Positions 27,025 through 35,292 are shown, numbered from the stretch's first letter. The stretch: 64,000 nt of DNA from Corynebacterium deserti GIMN1.010 (GCF_001277995.1 NZ_CP009220.1:2908150-2972149), one strand, 5' to 3'. Translations and numbers: made by a program. The notes: generated by a model not told the origin, from the sequence alone.

Positions 27025-27717
27025 CTACCACTCATCAGAAATGTATTTCTCTAGGAATTTGAAACCTTTTGGACACTCTACTTTGAATCCAAGTCCTTTA
27101 AGTATTTCCATTGAACGTTCCTAGTTCTTAGAGATGATCGTATCTGTTTGGCGGTCATGATAAGCCAGTCGACCTTTACTTACTCGGTCTTCCCAACCAG
27201 GATTCGAAGCCACACCGAACTCCCGAATAGCTAATTCAATGACATCTTCCTAGCAGGCTTTAAATCGATCTCCCCCCATCGGAAAATGTATATCTTCCTA
27301 CTGGGCAGCGACGTCATATCTTCCAGATCGAGCTAGAAGAATAGCTAATGGTAAAGATTCGGAATGAAACTGAAAATACTGAACAGGCTTATTTCGGGTA
27401 TTCCGATCGTACTCGAAACGCACGATGGGAACAGGCCACTTTTTAGCCCTGAATTCGACCTTAAAACTGCTACTTTTAACTGCTAGGTGTTTTGCAGTCA
27501 AGTTAGTACAGAAATTAAATCCACAGCTTATGGATGCCCTCTCACTTCTATCTTTTCAAAATCTGAGAAATTTTGAAGCTTTAAAGGTCGCACGAAATTC
27601 TTCAGATGCTGCCCTTGCCCGACTGAGATCTGCCTCGCCAGGCGAACAAGTATCTAAGAGTTCTTTGATCTCTAGTACGAACTCTTTCACCTGAAGCTCA
27701 AACTGCCTTAAATCCAC
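27025..27717 (-). pseudogene. unrecognised protein, one frame with four internal stops
   Basis: A single uninterrupted register of 231 codons runs from GTG 27717 to TAG 27025. It has four in-frame stops: TGA at 27556-27558 and TAG at 27298-27300, 27250-27252 and 27121-27123. Between the stops the sequence is protein-like (FKVEFRAKKWPVPIVRFEYD, YFQFHSESLPLAILLARSG, IHFPMGGDRFKAC, EDVIELAIREFGVASNPGWE). There are no frameshifts. It follows a small gene by 42 bases on the same strand, and the two look like a two-gene cassette. I do not recognise the family for certain. Confidence 0.7.
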
Positions 27718-27759
27718 GATGGCTGCTTATCAATGAATAAGCCAGGTGAGGACCTCAAA

Positions 27760-27915
27760 TTATTCCAACAAATCCTCTTCCTCCGGAGTGATCTCATCCG
27801 CAGCACGCAAACGACGCAACTGATCAACATCAAATTGCTTCATCCTTTGAAGTAATTCATCCCGCTCTACTCTAAGTTCTTTTGTAGTTCGAAACTCAAA
27901 TACTGGCGCCGACAT
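27760..27915 (-). CDS. small charged protein upstream of the broken gene
   Basis: A 51-residue protein (MSAPVFEFRTTKELRVERD...RRLRAADEITPEEEDLLE) with an excellent ribosome site (AGAGGGGAATC) before ATG 27915. It is mostly helical and highly charged, with no membrane segment. Order and spacing with the following pseudogene suggest a bicistronic pair, for example a small partner or antitoxin-like protein for the larger one, but this is a guess. Confidence 0.65.
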   Translation of the reverse strand: MSAPVFEFRTTKELRVERDELLQRMKQFDVDQLRRLRAADEITPEEEDLLE

Positions 27916-28023
27916 GATTCCCCTCTGGAACGCTTAGAGATATTGATATTGTTGAAGAAACTAGATATTTTTAGCAATTAAACCAACGATGGCAGCAATT
28001 ACTCTTTTCTTGCGAGCAAAAGT

Positions 28024-28070
28024 AACCCCCGCCGACCTGAAATTTAACTACTCAGGCCCGCGGGGGTTTT
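28024..28070. terminator. terminator of intact thiD (bidirectional-looking)
   Basis: CCCCCGC ... GCGGGGG with inner ACCTGA/TCAGG pairing. AACC/TTTT runs on both flanks allow use from both strands. Confidence 0.75.
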
Positions 28071-28087
28071 CTAAAAGATCAAACGTC

Positions 28088-28683
28088 CTACTTATTGTCC
28101 TCAGCCAACCACACAGAGGTGAACGGCGCGTTGGATGCAACAGCATCCTGAACCGCACGGGTAACCACACGCTTTGCGGTGGCAACGGCGTCCACGACAG
28201 CAGCGCCCTTCGCAAGCTCTGCGGTAATAACAGCTGCGAAGGTGCAGCCTGCGCCGGAAACTCGCTCGTCGCCGATCTTGGGCTCAGAGAACACGTGGTA
28301 GTCGGTGCCGTCGAAAAGCACGTCCACTGCGTTGTCACCTGGGAAGTCAATGCCGCCCTTGACCACAACATACTGAGGTCCCTGCTCGTGAATCAGGCGC
28401 GCAGCTTCCTTTAGGTCTTCGACGGTTTCTAGCTTGTCCAGGCCGGATAGGGTAGTGGCCTCGAAGTTGTTTGGAGTAACCACGGTTGCCTGTGGCAGCA
28501 CCTTGGCGCGCAAAGCGGTATCGGTATCAAGTGCCGCACCAGGCTCCTGACCCTTGCAAATCAGCACGGGATCAAGAACGACGTGCTTGAACTTGTTCTC
28601 TTCCAGGGCGGTCGCAACGGTATCAATAGTCGCTGGGGTGCCCAGCATGCCAATCTTGACCACGTCTAGATCGTGCGCTGCAG
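28088..28683. repeat. direct repeat thiD-R (596 bp)
   Basis: Right copy, matching 13057-13652. Recombination between the two would delete about 15.0 kb including the iron lipoprotein, the LacI cluster and the broken two-gene locus. Confidence 0.9.
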
Positions 28684-28888
28684 TAGCAGCCTCAATCTGG
28701 TTGGCGATAACCTGCGCGTCAACCGGCACAAAACGGTGATTCCAACTGTCCTTGGGATCAAAGGCTACGAGGCAGGTGATTGCCCCGATGCCATAAACGT
28801 TAAGGTGCTGGAAGGTCTTAAGGTCGACCTGGATGCCGGCGCCGCCGGTAGCTTCTGAACCTGCAATTACGAAAGCGAAATTAACCAC
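28088..28888 (-). CDS. thiD: hydroxymethylpyrimidine (phosphate) kinase
   Basis: The 266-residue ribokinase-fold enzyme phosphorylates HMP and HMP-P in thiamine biosynthesis. The start VIAGSEATGGAGIQVDLKTF is the family N-terminus, although the usual GSDSSGGAG appears as GSEATGGAG. The anion-hole and base motif is RVSGAGCTFAAVITAELAKG, and VKIGMLGT and VTPNNFEA are also typical. Start is GTG with a weak ribosome site. The substitution in the N-terminal motif means a related pyridoxal or HMP kinase role is possible. A 5'-truncated copy lies at 13057-13652. Confidence 0.85.
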   Translation of the reverse strand: MVNFAFVIAGSEATGGAGIQVDLKTFQHLNVYGIGAITCLVAFDPKDSWNHRFVPVDAQVIANQIEAATAAHDLDVVKIGMLGTPATIDTVATALEENKFKHVVLDPVLICKGQEPGAALDTDTALRAKVLPQATVVTPNNFEATTLSGLDKLETVEDLKEAARLIHEQGPQYVVVKGGIDFPGDNAVDVLFDGTDYHVFSEPKIGDERVSGAGCTFAAVITAELAKGAAVVDAVATAKRVVTRAVQDAVASNAPFTSVWLAEDNK

Positions 28889-28963
28889 ACTTCAAACCTA
28901 GCCCCTTTGGGTTCGGTTTCACTCATTACCACCTAGAAAAATTTCAACCGTAGGCTTAAGGGC

Positions 28964-29311
28964 ATGACCAAAACGATTATCGTTCGCACTGAAATTGAAA
29001 TTCCCGGCCATCCCACCGCTATTCACATTGCTGAAATGCGTGAGCTTCCTGCATCCCCACAGCCTGATGGTGTTCCCATGTGCCAGATGCAGCGCATTAT
29101 TGAACTCGCCGGAACCACCGATGGCGACATTGTCACCGGAGCTGGAGTTATCGGTGGCCAAACTTTTGATCTGAGCAATGACCCCAACGAGGTTGTTCCG
29201 CACCCAGATACTTACGCTGACTTCCCAGATATTAAGGCTGAGATCATTTCAGTTGAGGAGTTTGAAGGTCTATGGCTAGAGGCTGGAGCTAAGTTCCCTG
29301 GCCTTGCTTAA
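28964..29311 (+). CDS. hypothetical protein, 115 residues
   Basis: A soluble, acidic protein (MTKTIIVRTEIEIPGHPTAIHIAEMREL...) with no signal or membrane segment and no family I recognise. It starts at ATG 28964 with a TAGGCT-type -10 close upstream, so it may be nearly leaderless. It is divergent from thiD and ends 24 bases before a strong terminator, which supports a real gene. Confidence 0.65.
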   Translation: MTKTIIVRTEIEIPGHPTAIHIAEMRELPASPQPDGVPMCQMQRIIELAGTTDGDIVTGAGVIGGQTFDLSNDPNEVVPHPDTYADFPDIKAEIISVEEFEGLWLEAGAKFPGLA

Positions 29312-29334
29312 TCGCAGGCTGATTACAAGGAATT

Positions 29335-29370
29335 AGGAGCGGACACCACGATAAGTGTCTGCTCCTTTTA
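29335..29370. terminator. terminator between the hypothetical gene and the MFS gene
   Basis: Perfect AGGAGCGGACAC-type stem with GTGTCTGCTCCT (one G/T pair), then TTTTATT. It serves the plus-strand gene and probably also the converging MFS gene. Confidence 0.88.
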
Positions 29371-29382
29371 TTCTTAAACTAA

Positions 29383-30726
29383 CTAGACAGTCTCAGTTTC
29401 CACTGAATTACTGTCCGCTGCAGCCACTGAATTCGCTTTCTTCTCTTGCTTCACAAACAGCTGGATTAAGGCGCCAATTAATGCGCAACCAGCCATAAAC
29501 AGGAAGGTGTAGATGTACCCAGTAGGGGATTCCCATCCGCCTCCGAAGCCAACCAACCTACCCATGATGATTGGAGATAATCCACCCCCAATAAACATCG
29601 CCGTTGTGATAACACCATTAGCTGTTGAGGTAGCTCCTTCAGGGGCAGCATCGGAGGCTGCAGCGTAGTAGATAGGCCACACTGCGTTAGCCACGAGTCC
29701 AAACGCGAGCTGAACAATAACAACCATGAGGGAATTTGTAGCAAAGTACAAACAAGCAACGCTGACAGACATCCACACGCCACACACGATGATGGTGGTT
29801 TTACGTCCGATGAAGTCCGACAATGTTGGCCACAAAACTTGGCCGATGATGCCAGTGAAGGCGAAGACCACGCTCATCGCCGCAGATTCGGCAAGTGAAA
29901 GACCGACAACGTTGTACAAGTACAGCGGAAGAACGGTGTTCACACCCATGTACACAATCTGAGTCAACATGGTGGTCACTGCGGTGACGGTGATGCGAGG
30001 TGTCGCGAGGACCTTCTTGAGAAGGCCTTTAGGACGCTCGTCTTCACTGCTGATGATCTCTGGCGGTGTTAAGCCTTTGGATTCAATATCCGCATACAGC
30101 TCATCAATTTTGTCCACAGTTGAGTACTTCACCCAAAAAAGCATCACAGGAACAGCAACAACCAACGTGAAGAAAAAGGCGTACGACCAACCTTCGCTAC
30201 CGAACCATGTAAGGGCAAGTGCTGCTCCTAGGCCAGAAAGCAGAGATCCAATTGGGTATCCAGTGTGGTGAACACCCAATGCGAATCCGCGTCGTTCCTT
30301 CGGCCACCACTCCGCCGTATTGCTTACTCCGACTGGCTCTGCCCAACCAGATCCCAAATTCACACCAACACGAAGAGCAAAGAATGACACGATGTTGTGG
30401 CTAATGAACTTGAATCCAGAAATGAAGGACATCGCAGTAACGCCGATAATCAGAGGAACCTGGAACTTGGCACGCTTGTGTCCACCACCAAATTTGTCAC
30501 TCATTGCCGAGCCTGGGATCGGCAGAATAGCCAAAGAAATCATGATCAGTGCTGCCATTACACCCCAAGCGTCTGGGGAAAGATTGAATGTCTCCGAAAT
30601 TGATGGTCCCAAACGCAAAACAATTTCGCGATCATAGGCATTCAACACCCAGATGAGCCAACAAACAATCAGGGATACCCAAGAATAGCGGTGTGCTTGT
30701 TTTAGTCCTCTCAATGCATTTTTCAA
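29383..30726 (-). CDS. MFS transporter, sugar-acid (ACS) type
   Basis: A 447-residue 12-helix carrier. N-terminal WVLNAYDREIVLRLGPSI, GSGWAEPVGVSNTAEWWPKERRGFALG and a second-half LWPTLSDFIGRKTTIIV fit the MFS anion:cation symporter group. The predicted start is TTG 30726 with GGAG upstream; ATG/GTG alternatives lie inside the first helix. It follows the SMP-30 gene by 2 bases and is translationally coupled. It likely imports a sugar acid or lactone handled by that enzyme. Confidence 0.82.
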   Translation of the reverse strand: MKNALRGLKQAHRYSWVSLIVCWLIWVLNAYDREIVLRLGPSISETFNLSPDAWGVMAALIMISLAILPIPGSAMSDKFGGGHKRAKFQVPLIIGVTAMSFISGFKFISHNIVSFFALRVGVNLGSGWAEPVGVSNTAEWWPKERRGFALGVHHTGYPIGSLLSGLGAALALTWFGSEGWSYAFFFTLVVAVPVMLFWVKYSTVDKIDELYADIESKGLTPPEIISSEDERPKGLLKKVLATPRITVTAVTTMLTQIVYMGVNTVLPLYLYNVVGLSLAESAAMSVVFAFTGIIGQVLWPTLSDFIGRKTTIIVCGVWMSVSVACLYFATNSLMVVIVQLAFGLVANAVWPIYYAAASDAAPEGATSTANGVITTAMFIGGGLSPIIMGRLVGFGGGWESPTGYIYTFLFMAGCALIGALIQLFVKQEKKANSVAAADSNSVETETV

Positions 30727-30728
30727 GG

Positions 30729-31622
30729 CTATACTCCACTCATTCCAAAACGAGGCTCAGCAATTCCTGTTACTCCAAGACCGCGAACTGCGAAAAGGGA
30801 ACCCCGAAGTTGTCCATCTTCAGGGAACCGTGGAAGTGGCGGTTTGGCCATTGATGTGACAAATAGTGTGTCCAAGTCTGGGCCACCGAAAGACAAGCTA
30901 GTGGCTTTAAGGACGGGCATGTCGATGGAGCGGTCAATATTTCCGTCCGGATCATATCGAACAATCTTTCCGCTGTAGACCAGTGCTTGCCACAAGAAAC
31001 CCTCTGAGTCCACAGTTGCACCGTCTGCCACTCCACCTTCAGAAGTATCTACTTTGGCAAACACGCTTCGATTGCTCGCAGTTCCTGTTGCTGGGTCGTA
31101 GTCGTACTTCCAGATCTCACCGGCCCACGTGTCGCTGAAGTACAACGTTTGACCATCAGGACTAAAGCATGGACCGTTCGAGCAGATGATTCCCTTATCA
31201 AGGACACTTAACGTGCCATCTGACGCGTACGAATAGAGTTCTCCGAGTGGATCGTCTTCCAGCATGTCCATGGAGCCTACGATGAATCGCCCCTGTCGAT
31301 CTACTTTGCCATCGTTGAGCCGAACACGATCTTTTCCTTCATTGATTGCATTCAGGAGTGTCTTTTCACCGGTTTCAATGTCTACCTTGAACAGTCCGGT
31401 TTTCAACGCAGCAAGGAATGCTGACCCATCTTGAAATAAAGCCATTGATCCGATTTGTTCGCCCACTTCCCAAGCACGAAGTTCGGTCCCTTCGGCGGTG
31501 CTGCGGAAGATTCTTCCATCACCGCTGTCAATCCAAAACAACCGTTGAGAAGCCTCATCCCAAATGGGACCTTCTCCTAGGGTTGTTTTCACATCTAGTA
31601 AGACGTCGATAGTATGTTGCAA
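30729..31622 (-). CDS. SMP-30/gluconolactonase-family lactonase
   Basis: About 297 residues of six-bladed propeller. The metal-site blocks are LGEGPIWDEA (Glu), RLNDGKVDRQGRFIVGSMD (Asn) and ICSNGPCFSPDGQTLYFSDTW (Asn, Asp). I choose TTG 31622 because GATGAGGAG lies 6-7 bases ahead; a longer frame opens at 31652 but then the ribosome site would lie inside the gene. It hydrolyses a sugar-acid lactone. In operon with the MFS gene, and probably in one regulon with the LacI cluster through the CTTAACAGTTG motif. Confidence 0.82.
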   Translation of the reverse strand: MQHTIDVLLDVKTTLGEGPIWDEASQRLFWIDSGDGRIFRSTAEGTELRAWEVGEQIGSMALFQDGSAFLAALKTGLFKVDIETGEKTLLNAINEGKDRVRLNDGKVDRQGRFIVGSMDMLEDDPLGELYSYASDGTLSVLDKGIICSNGPCFSPDGQTLYFSDTWAGEIWKYDYDPATGTASNRSVFAKVDTSEGGVADGATVDSEGFLWQALVYSGKIVRYDPDGNIDRSIDMPVLKATSLSFGGPDLDTLFVTSMAKPPLPRFPEDGQLRGSLFAVRGLGVTGIAEPRFGMSGV

Positions 31623-31755
31623 AACGAACTCCTCATCAATTGCCTTTGACAACCGCCTCGGTAGCCAAAGTGAATGAAAACAATCAAACCCATAAATGTG
31701 TTGTAGAACACAAAAGGCGATGTGGGGTATCTTTCCCCGCTGTCAATTAGGTAAG

Positions 31756-31766
31756 CAACTGTTAAG
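31756..31766 (-). promoter_or_regulatory. shared motif CTTAACAGTTG, copy 2
   Basis: The minus-strand sequence CTTAACAGTTG-CT-TAC lies about 135 bases upstream of the SMP-30 start. Fourteen of 16 bases equal the site upstream of the LacI gene. Confidence 0.45.
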
Positions 31767-31814
31767 TGAAAATTTTGAAACAGTTCGATTTTCGCCCTTG
31801 ACACGCCTTGCCTA

Positions 31815-31833
31815 TATACCCCGTAGGGGTATA
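31815..31833. promoter_or_regulatory. CsoR-type copper operator
   Basis: TATACCCCGTAGGGGTATA is a perfect palindrome around one central base and matches the CsoR pattern (TACCCC...GGGGTA). It lies inside the promoter of the copper chaperone gene, between a CTTGCC -35-like and TATACG -10-like element. Confidence 0.82.
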
Positions 31834-31890
31834 CGCTGGGTTTAGTTTCTTGCACATTATGATTTTGACTCACTGAAAGGGGCCACTGAT

Positions 31891-32094
31891 ATGGCTATCA
31901 AGAATTACGCCGTTGAGGGCATGACCTGCGCACACTGTGTTGCATCTGTTGAAGAGGAAGTCGGAGAAGTCGCAGGCGTTGCTGGCGTCGATGTCACCTT
32001 AGAGACCGGCGCAGTCCAGGTCACGGGTGAGGGTTTCACCGATGAGGACGTCAAGGCTGCAGTGGAAGAGGCTGGCTACAAGGTAGTTTCCTAA
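31891..32094 (+). CDS. copper chaperone (HMA domain, CopZ-like)
   Basis: A 67-residue single HMA domain with the metal-binding MTCAHC motif (residues 11-16) and the beta-alpha-beta pattern VDVTLETGAVQVTGEGFTDEDVKAAVEEAGYKV. It carries Cu(I) in the cytosol to an export ATPase. No CopA or CsoR gene is adjacent. Regulation by copper is indicated by the CsoR-type operator in its promoter. A good ribosome site (GAAAGGGG) is present. Confidence 0.92.
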   Translation: MAIKNYAVEGMTCAHCVASVEEEVGEVAGVAGVDVTLETGAVQVTGEGFTDEDVKAAVEEAGYKVVS

Positions 32095-32113
32095 ACACCC
32101 TAAAATATTAAAT

Positions 32114-32150
32114 CCGCCCGCTCACCGTGGTTGCTACGGTGGGCGGGCGG
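32114..32150. terminator. strong hairpin between copZ and azlD
   Basis: CCGCCCGC-T-CACCGT / ACGGTG-G-GCGGGCGG forms a stem of about 14 pairs with a GGTTGCT loop. It separates converging genes. No long T run is present. Confidence 0.75.
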
Positions 32151-32164
32151 CGTCGATAAGCGCG

Positions 32165-32512
32165 TTAAAAAACGACGTTGACCAGCAACATGTAGACCAG
32201 TGTGCCGCCGACAATCGAGATCGCTGCAGAGCCTTTCCACCAGTGAAGTAACCCGGTGCACGCGACGGCGATGAGTGATGTGAGCACGCTGCCGGGGGCG
32301 CTGACCTGGCCGAAGAGAGTGTAGATGACCAAAACGATCATTACGCCGACGGGCATGGTGCGTCCCAAAATACTCATGAGCTGGTTGTTTTTCACCTTTT
32401 TCATGGCAGCGAAGGGGAATTGACGCAACAACACCGTGATGATGCTGACGGGCACGAGGACGGCTGCGACGTCGAGGAGGCTCACGCCTTCGGGCAGGCC
32501 GAACTCACTCAT
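32165..32512 (-). CDS. azlD: AzlD-family small subunit of branched-chain amino acid exporter
   Basis: A 115-residue protein with four hydrophobic helices (LLDVAAVLVPVSIITVLLRQFPFAAM, VGVMIVLVIYTLFGQV). It is the partner of AzlC. Its start overlaps the azlC stop by 8 bases. Together they form a two-component LIV-E-type exporter, possibly for branched-chain amino acids or methionine. It could be a paralogue of the characterised C. glutamicum BrnFE pair; specificity is not readable. Confidence 0.85.
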   Translation of the reverse strand: MSEFGLPEGVSLLDVAAVLVPVSIITVLLRQFPFAAMKKVKNNQLMSILGRTMPVGVMIVLVIYTLFGQVSAPGSVLTSLIAVACTGLLHWWKGSAAISIVGGTLVYMLLVNVVF

Positions 32513-33218
32513 TGCCCAGCCTCAATTCCAGCTTGCGGTCGAGGTTGGGGAAGCGCACGCGGAAAAGAAGGATCACAAAATACAAGGTTAAGGCGATAAC
32601 CAGCATCTGGTCCGGCGCGAGGAAACCAGCGAGGAGGGCGAGGGTGATCGCGAAGAGGGGCAGCGAGTAATCCTTGTTGTTCTTGAACGCTTCCCATCCG
32701 AGCACCACAAACAGTGCGGTCAGGGCGAAATCCATGCCTTGGATGTCATCAGGAATCACTTGGCCCACAAGGGCACCAATGATGCCAGGAACAACCCACA
32801 GCGCCTGGCACAGGACCTGAATGGTCAGGGTGCGCGTGCCACTGATTTCCCCTGGTGGGCGGGCAGACACGATGGCGTAGGACTCGTCGGTAAGCGCGTA
32901 GGTTGAGTACGCGATCCCCACCTTGGACTTGATGGTGTGGCGTGGGAAGGTGAGCCCGTAGAAAATGTGGCGGAAGTTCACCATGAAACCCGCAACGGCG
33001 GCCGAGATCGGACCAATGCCGGCGGTGATCATGCCGATCGCCAAAAATTCCATCGATCCCGCATAAATCACAATGGAGAAAATCGGCGTCCACCACCAGG
33101 CGAAACCTGTTTGCACCATCAATAGCCCGAAGGCCAGACCCAGCGGAATCAGACCCAAGCCCACAGCAAGGGTTTCTGAGATTCCGCCCCGAATTTCCTT
33201 TAGTGTCTCTGCACTCAT
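32505..33218 (-). CDS. azlC: AzlC-family large subunit of amino acid exporter
   Basis: The 237-residue integral membrane protein has the family blocks GLGLIPLGLAFGLLMVQ, YAGSMEFLAIGMI, and VNFRHIFYGLTF, followed by AYSTYALTDESYAI. It functions with AzlD. It starts 3 bases after the YqgE gene, as part of the operon CCA enzyme - YqgE - AzlC - AzlD. Confidence 0.9.
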   Translation of the reverse strand: MSAETLKEIRGGISETLAVGLGLIPLGLAFGLLMVQTGFAWWWTPIFSIVIYAGSMEFLAIGMITAGIGPISAAVAGFMVNFRHIFYGLTFPRHTIKSKVGIAYSTYALTDESYAIVSARPPGEISGTRTLTIQVLCQALWVVPGIIGALVGQVIPDDIQGMDFALTALFVVLGWEAFKNNKDYSLPLFAITLALLAGFLAPDQMLVIALTLYFVILLFRVRFPNLDRKLELRLGNE

Positions 33219-33220
33219 CG

Positions 33221-33826
33221 TTAGTTATCTGAAGGGTCAGAGGGGAACGTCGAATATAAAGGCAAAGGCATTGCTTGACGACGCATCACACCGCCCCACA
33301 CATCAACGCGGCCCGGCGCGATGATGTCTGAGGGTAGTGCAGGCGCGACGAACCAGTCACCTTGCTCAATTTCCTCATTGAGCTGCCCCGGAGCCCATTC
33401 CGCGTAACCCGCGAAAAAGCGCATACCTTCCAAATCATCGGCGACAGCCTCTGGCTCAGAACGCAGATCCACGTGAACCAGTCGGTTGGCGAGCTTATTG
33501 AAGTTCTGCGACGCCTCAATATCTACACCCGGCTTGGTCACGCCCAACCCGACAACAGCTTGCTGGCTCAGCGGACCACCGATGTACAGGGCCTGCGGCT
33601 TTGAGGTGAGATCCACCCACTCCGGCAACACATTGGCCACGGCCACATCAGATCGTGATGCGATGTTCACACCAAACGTGGTGGTAGGAGAGTGTTCAAT
33701 GATCAACACGACGCTGCGCTCAAAATCCTTCGACGCCATATCCGGTGCCGCCACCAACAACATGCCAGGGGAGACTTCATTGCGCTCTAAAGCATTAAAC
33801 AGCCTGTCCGCGTAAAAATCACTCAT
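33221..33826 (-). CDS. UPF0301 (YqgE/AlgH) family protein
   Basis: A 201-residue protein with the family motifs GMLLVAAPDMASKDFERSVVLI, HSPTTTFGVNIA and the end FFAGYAEWAPGQLNEEIEQGDW. The family has no settled function; AlgH in Pseudomonas affects regulation indirectly. It overlaps the CCA enzyme stop by 4 bases, so it is translationally coupled. Confidence 0.9.
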   Translation of the reverse strand: MSDFYADRLFNALERNEVSPGMLLVAAPDMASKDFERSVVLIIEHSPTTTFGVNIASRSDVAVANVLPEWVDLTSKPQALYIGGPLSQQAVVGLGVTKPGVDIEASQNFNKLANRLVHVDLRSEPEAVADDLEGMRFFAGYAEWAPGQLNEEIEQGDWFVAPALPSDIIAPGRVDVWGGVMRRQAMPLPLYSTFPSDPSDN

Positions 33827-35292
33827 TTTTGTTCACCTTCCCACCACGCCTTAAGTTCAGCGATGGCGTCCTCACGTTCCAAAGGTCCGCGCTCCAAACG
33901 AAGCTCCTTCAAAAACGCCCATGCCTTTCCGACGAGCGGTCCCGCCGGAATATCCAGAATCTCCATGATCTCATTACCATCAAGATCTGGACGAACCCGC
34001 GCTAAATCTTCCTTTGCAGCGATCTCCGCGATGCGCTCTTCCAGATGATCATAGGTGGCTTGCAGGCGAGCTGCCTTCCGCTTATTCCTCGTAGTGCAGT
34101 CCGCGCGCACCAGCTTGTGCAACCTCGGCAGCAACTCGCCAGCATCAGCAACATAACGACGCACCGCAGAATCAGTCCACTGGCCTTCACCAAAACCATG
34201 AAAGCGCATGTGTAGGAACACCAACTGTCCCACATCGCCCACCATCTGCTTGGAGTACTTCAGTTTGCGCATCCTGCGACGCACCAACTTGGCACCCACC
34301 ACCTCATGCTGATGGAAGCTCACGCGGCCTTCCTCATTGAAGTCACGTGTATCCGGCTTTCCACAGTCATGCAGCAATGCAGCCCAACGCAGCACTAGGT
34401 CAGGGCCATCTTCTTCCTGATCAATCGCCTGGCGCATCACCTGCAACGAGTGCGCGTACACATCTTTGTGCTGCATGTGCTCATCTTGAGTCATCTGCAT
34501 GGCAGGAATCTCTGGGTAGATGATGCCTGCGATGCCTGATTCCACCATGAGATCGATGCCAGCTGACGGGTTTTTCCCCAGGATCAGCTTGTCCAACTCC
34601 ACCTGCACGCGCTCAACGGTGATGCGGGTGATCTGCTGAGCCATCTCTTTCATCGCAGTAATCACACGGGGGGCAAGAGTGAAATCCAGCTGGGAGACAA
34701 ACCGGGCAGCACGAAGCATGCGCAAGGGATCATCGTTAAACGACTGCTCTGGTGTCGCGGGTGTATCAAGAGTTTTGCTCAGGAGATCCTCAAGCCCACC
34801 CACCGGGTCATGGAACTCCAGCTCGCCGTCCTTGTGGATCTCCACAGCCATAGCGTTGACCTTGAAATCACGCCTGCCCAGATCACCTTCCAGGGTGTCT
34901 CCGAAGGTTACCTCTGGGTTTCTGGAGTTGCCGTCATATTGATCAGAGCGGAACGTAGTGATCTCAATTTGCTGACCATGCTTTTCAGCAGACAGGGTGC
35001 CAAAGGCAATGCCGGTATCCCACACAACATCGGCGTACTCATCCAAGATCGCCTTTGTCTCCTCGGGTCGAGCCGAGGTGGTGAAGTCCAAATCATGGCC
35101 CAACTCACCCAAGAACGCATCGCGCACCGAGCCACCCACCAAATACAGGGAGTGTCCTTGTGCGTTGAACGCCGCAGCTAGGGGAGTAAGGATGCCAGAG
35201 AGTTCTCCAATCGCCTGGTGCGCCCGCGCCATCAGCGCAAGCTTGTCCACCTCTGGTGTGGGAACTGAGTTTAAAGCATCCTGGGAATTCAC
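33823..35292 (-). CDS. pcnA: CCA tRNA nucleotidyltransferase / polynucleotide adenylyltransferase
   Basis: About 489 residues. The class II nucleotidyltransferase head shows LVGGSVRDAFLG and the DLDFTTSA metal motif. The EDxxRRDF-type GRRDFKVNAMAVE, the RMLRAARFVSQL motif and a C-terminal HD domain (RWAALLHDCGKPDT) follow. It adds or repairs the CCA end of tRNAs. I prefer GTG 35292: a TAGACT -10 box ends 7 bases upstream, as in leaderless corynebacterial genes. The longer frame to ATG 35337 has no ribosome site. First gene of the four-gene minus operon. Confidence 0.85.
   Translation of the reverse strand: MNSQDALNSVPTPEVDKLALMARAHQAIGELSGILTPLAAAFNAQGHSLYLVGGSVRDAFLGELGHDLDFTTSARPEETKAILDEYADVVWDTGIAFGTLSAEKHGQQIEITTFRSDQYDGNSRNPEVTFGDTLEGDLGRRDFKVNAMAVEIHKDGELEFHDPVGGLEDLLSKTLDTPATPEQSFNDDPLRMLRAARFVSQLDFTLAPRVITAMKEMAQQITRITVERVQVELDKLILGKNPSAGIDLMVESGIAGIIYPEIPAMQMTQDEHMQHKDVYAHSLQVMRQAIDQEEDGPDLVLRWAALLHDCGKPDTRDFNEEGRVSFHQHEVVGAKLVRRRMRKLKYSKQMVGDVGQLVFLHMRFHGFGEGQWTDSAVRRYVADAGELLPRLHKLVRADCTTRNKRKAARLQATYDHLEERIAEIAAKEDLARVRPDLDGNEIMEILDIPAGPLVGKAWAFLKELRLERGPLEREDAIAELKAWWEGEQK

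Noticed and set aside
13653..28087. The thiD-bounded 15-kb block as a transposon
   Set aside because: No transposase and no terminal inverted repeats are seen; the flanks are direct gene repeats, so a duplication or homologous-recombination origin is more likely.
28889..28963. TPP riboswitch ahead of thiD
   Set aside because: The thiD leader is too short (under 75 bases to the divergent gene) and shows none of the THI-box sequence.
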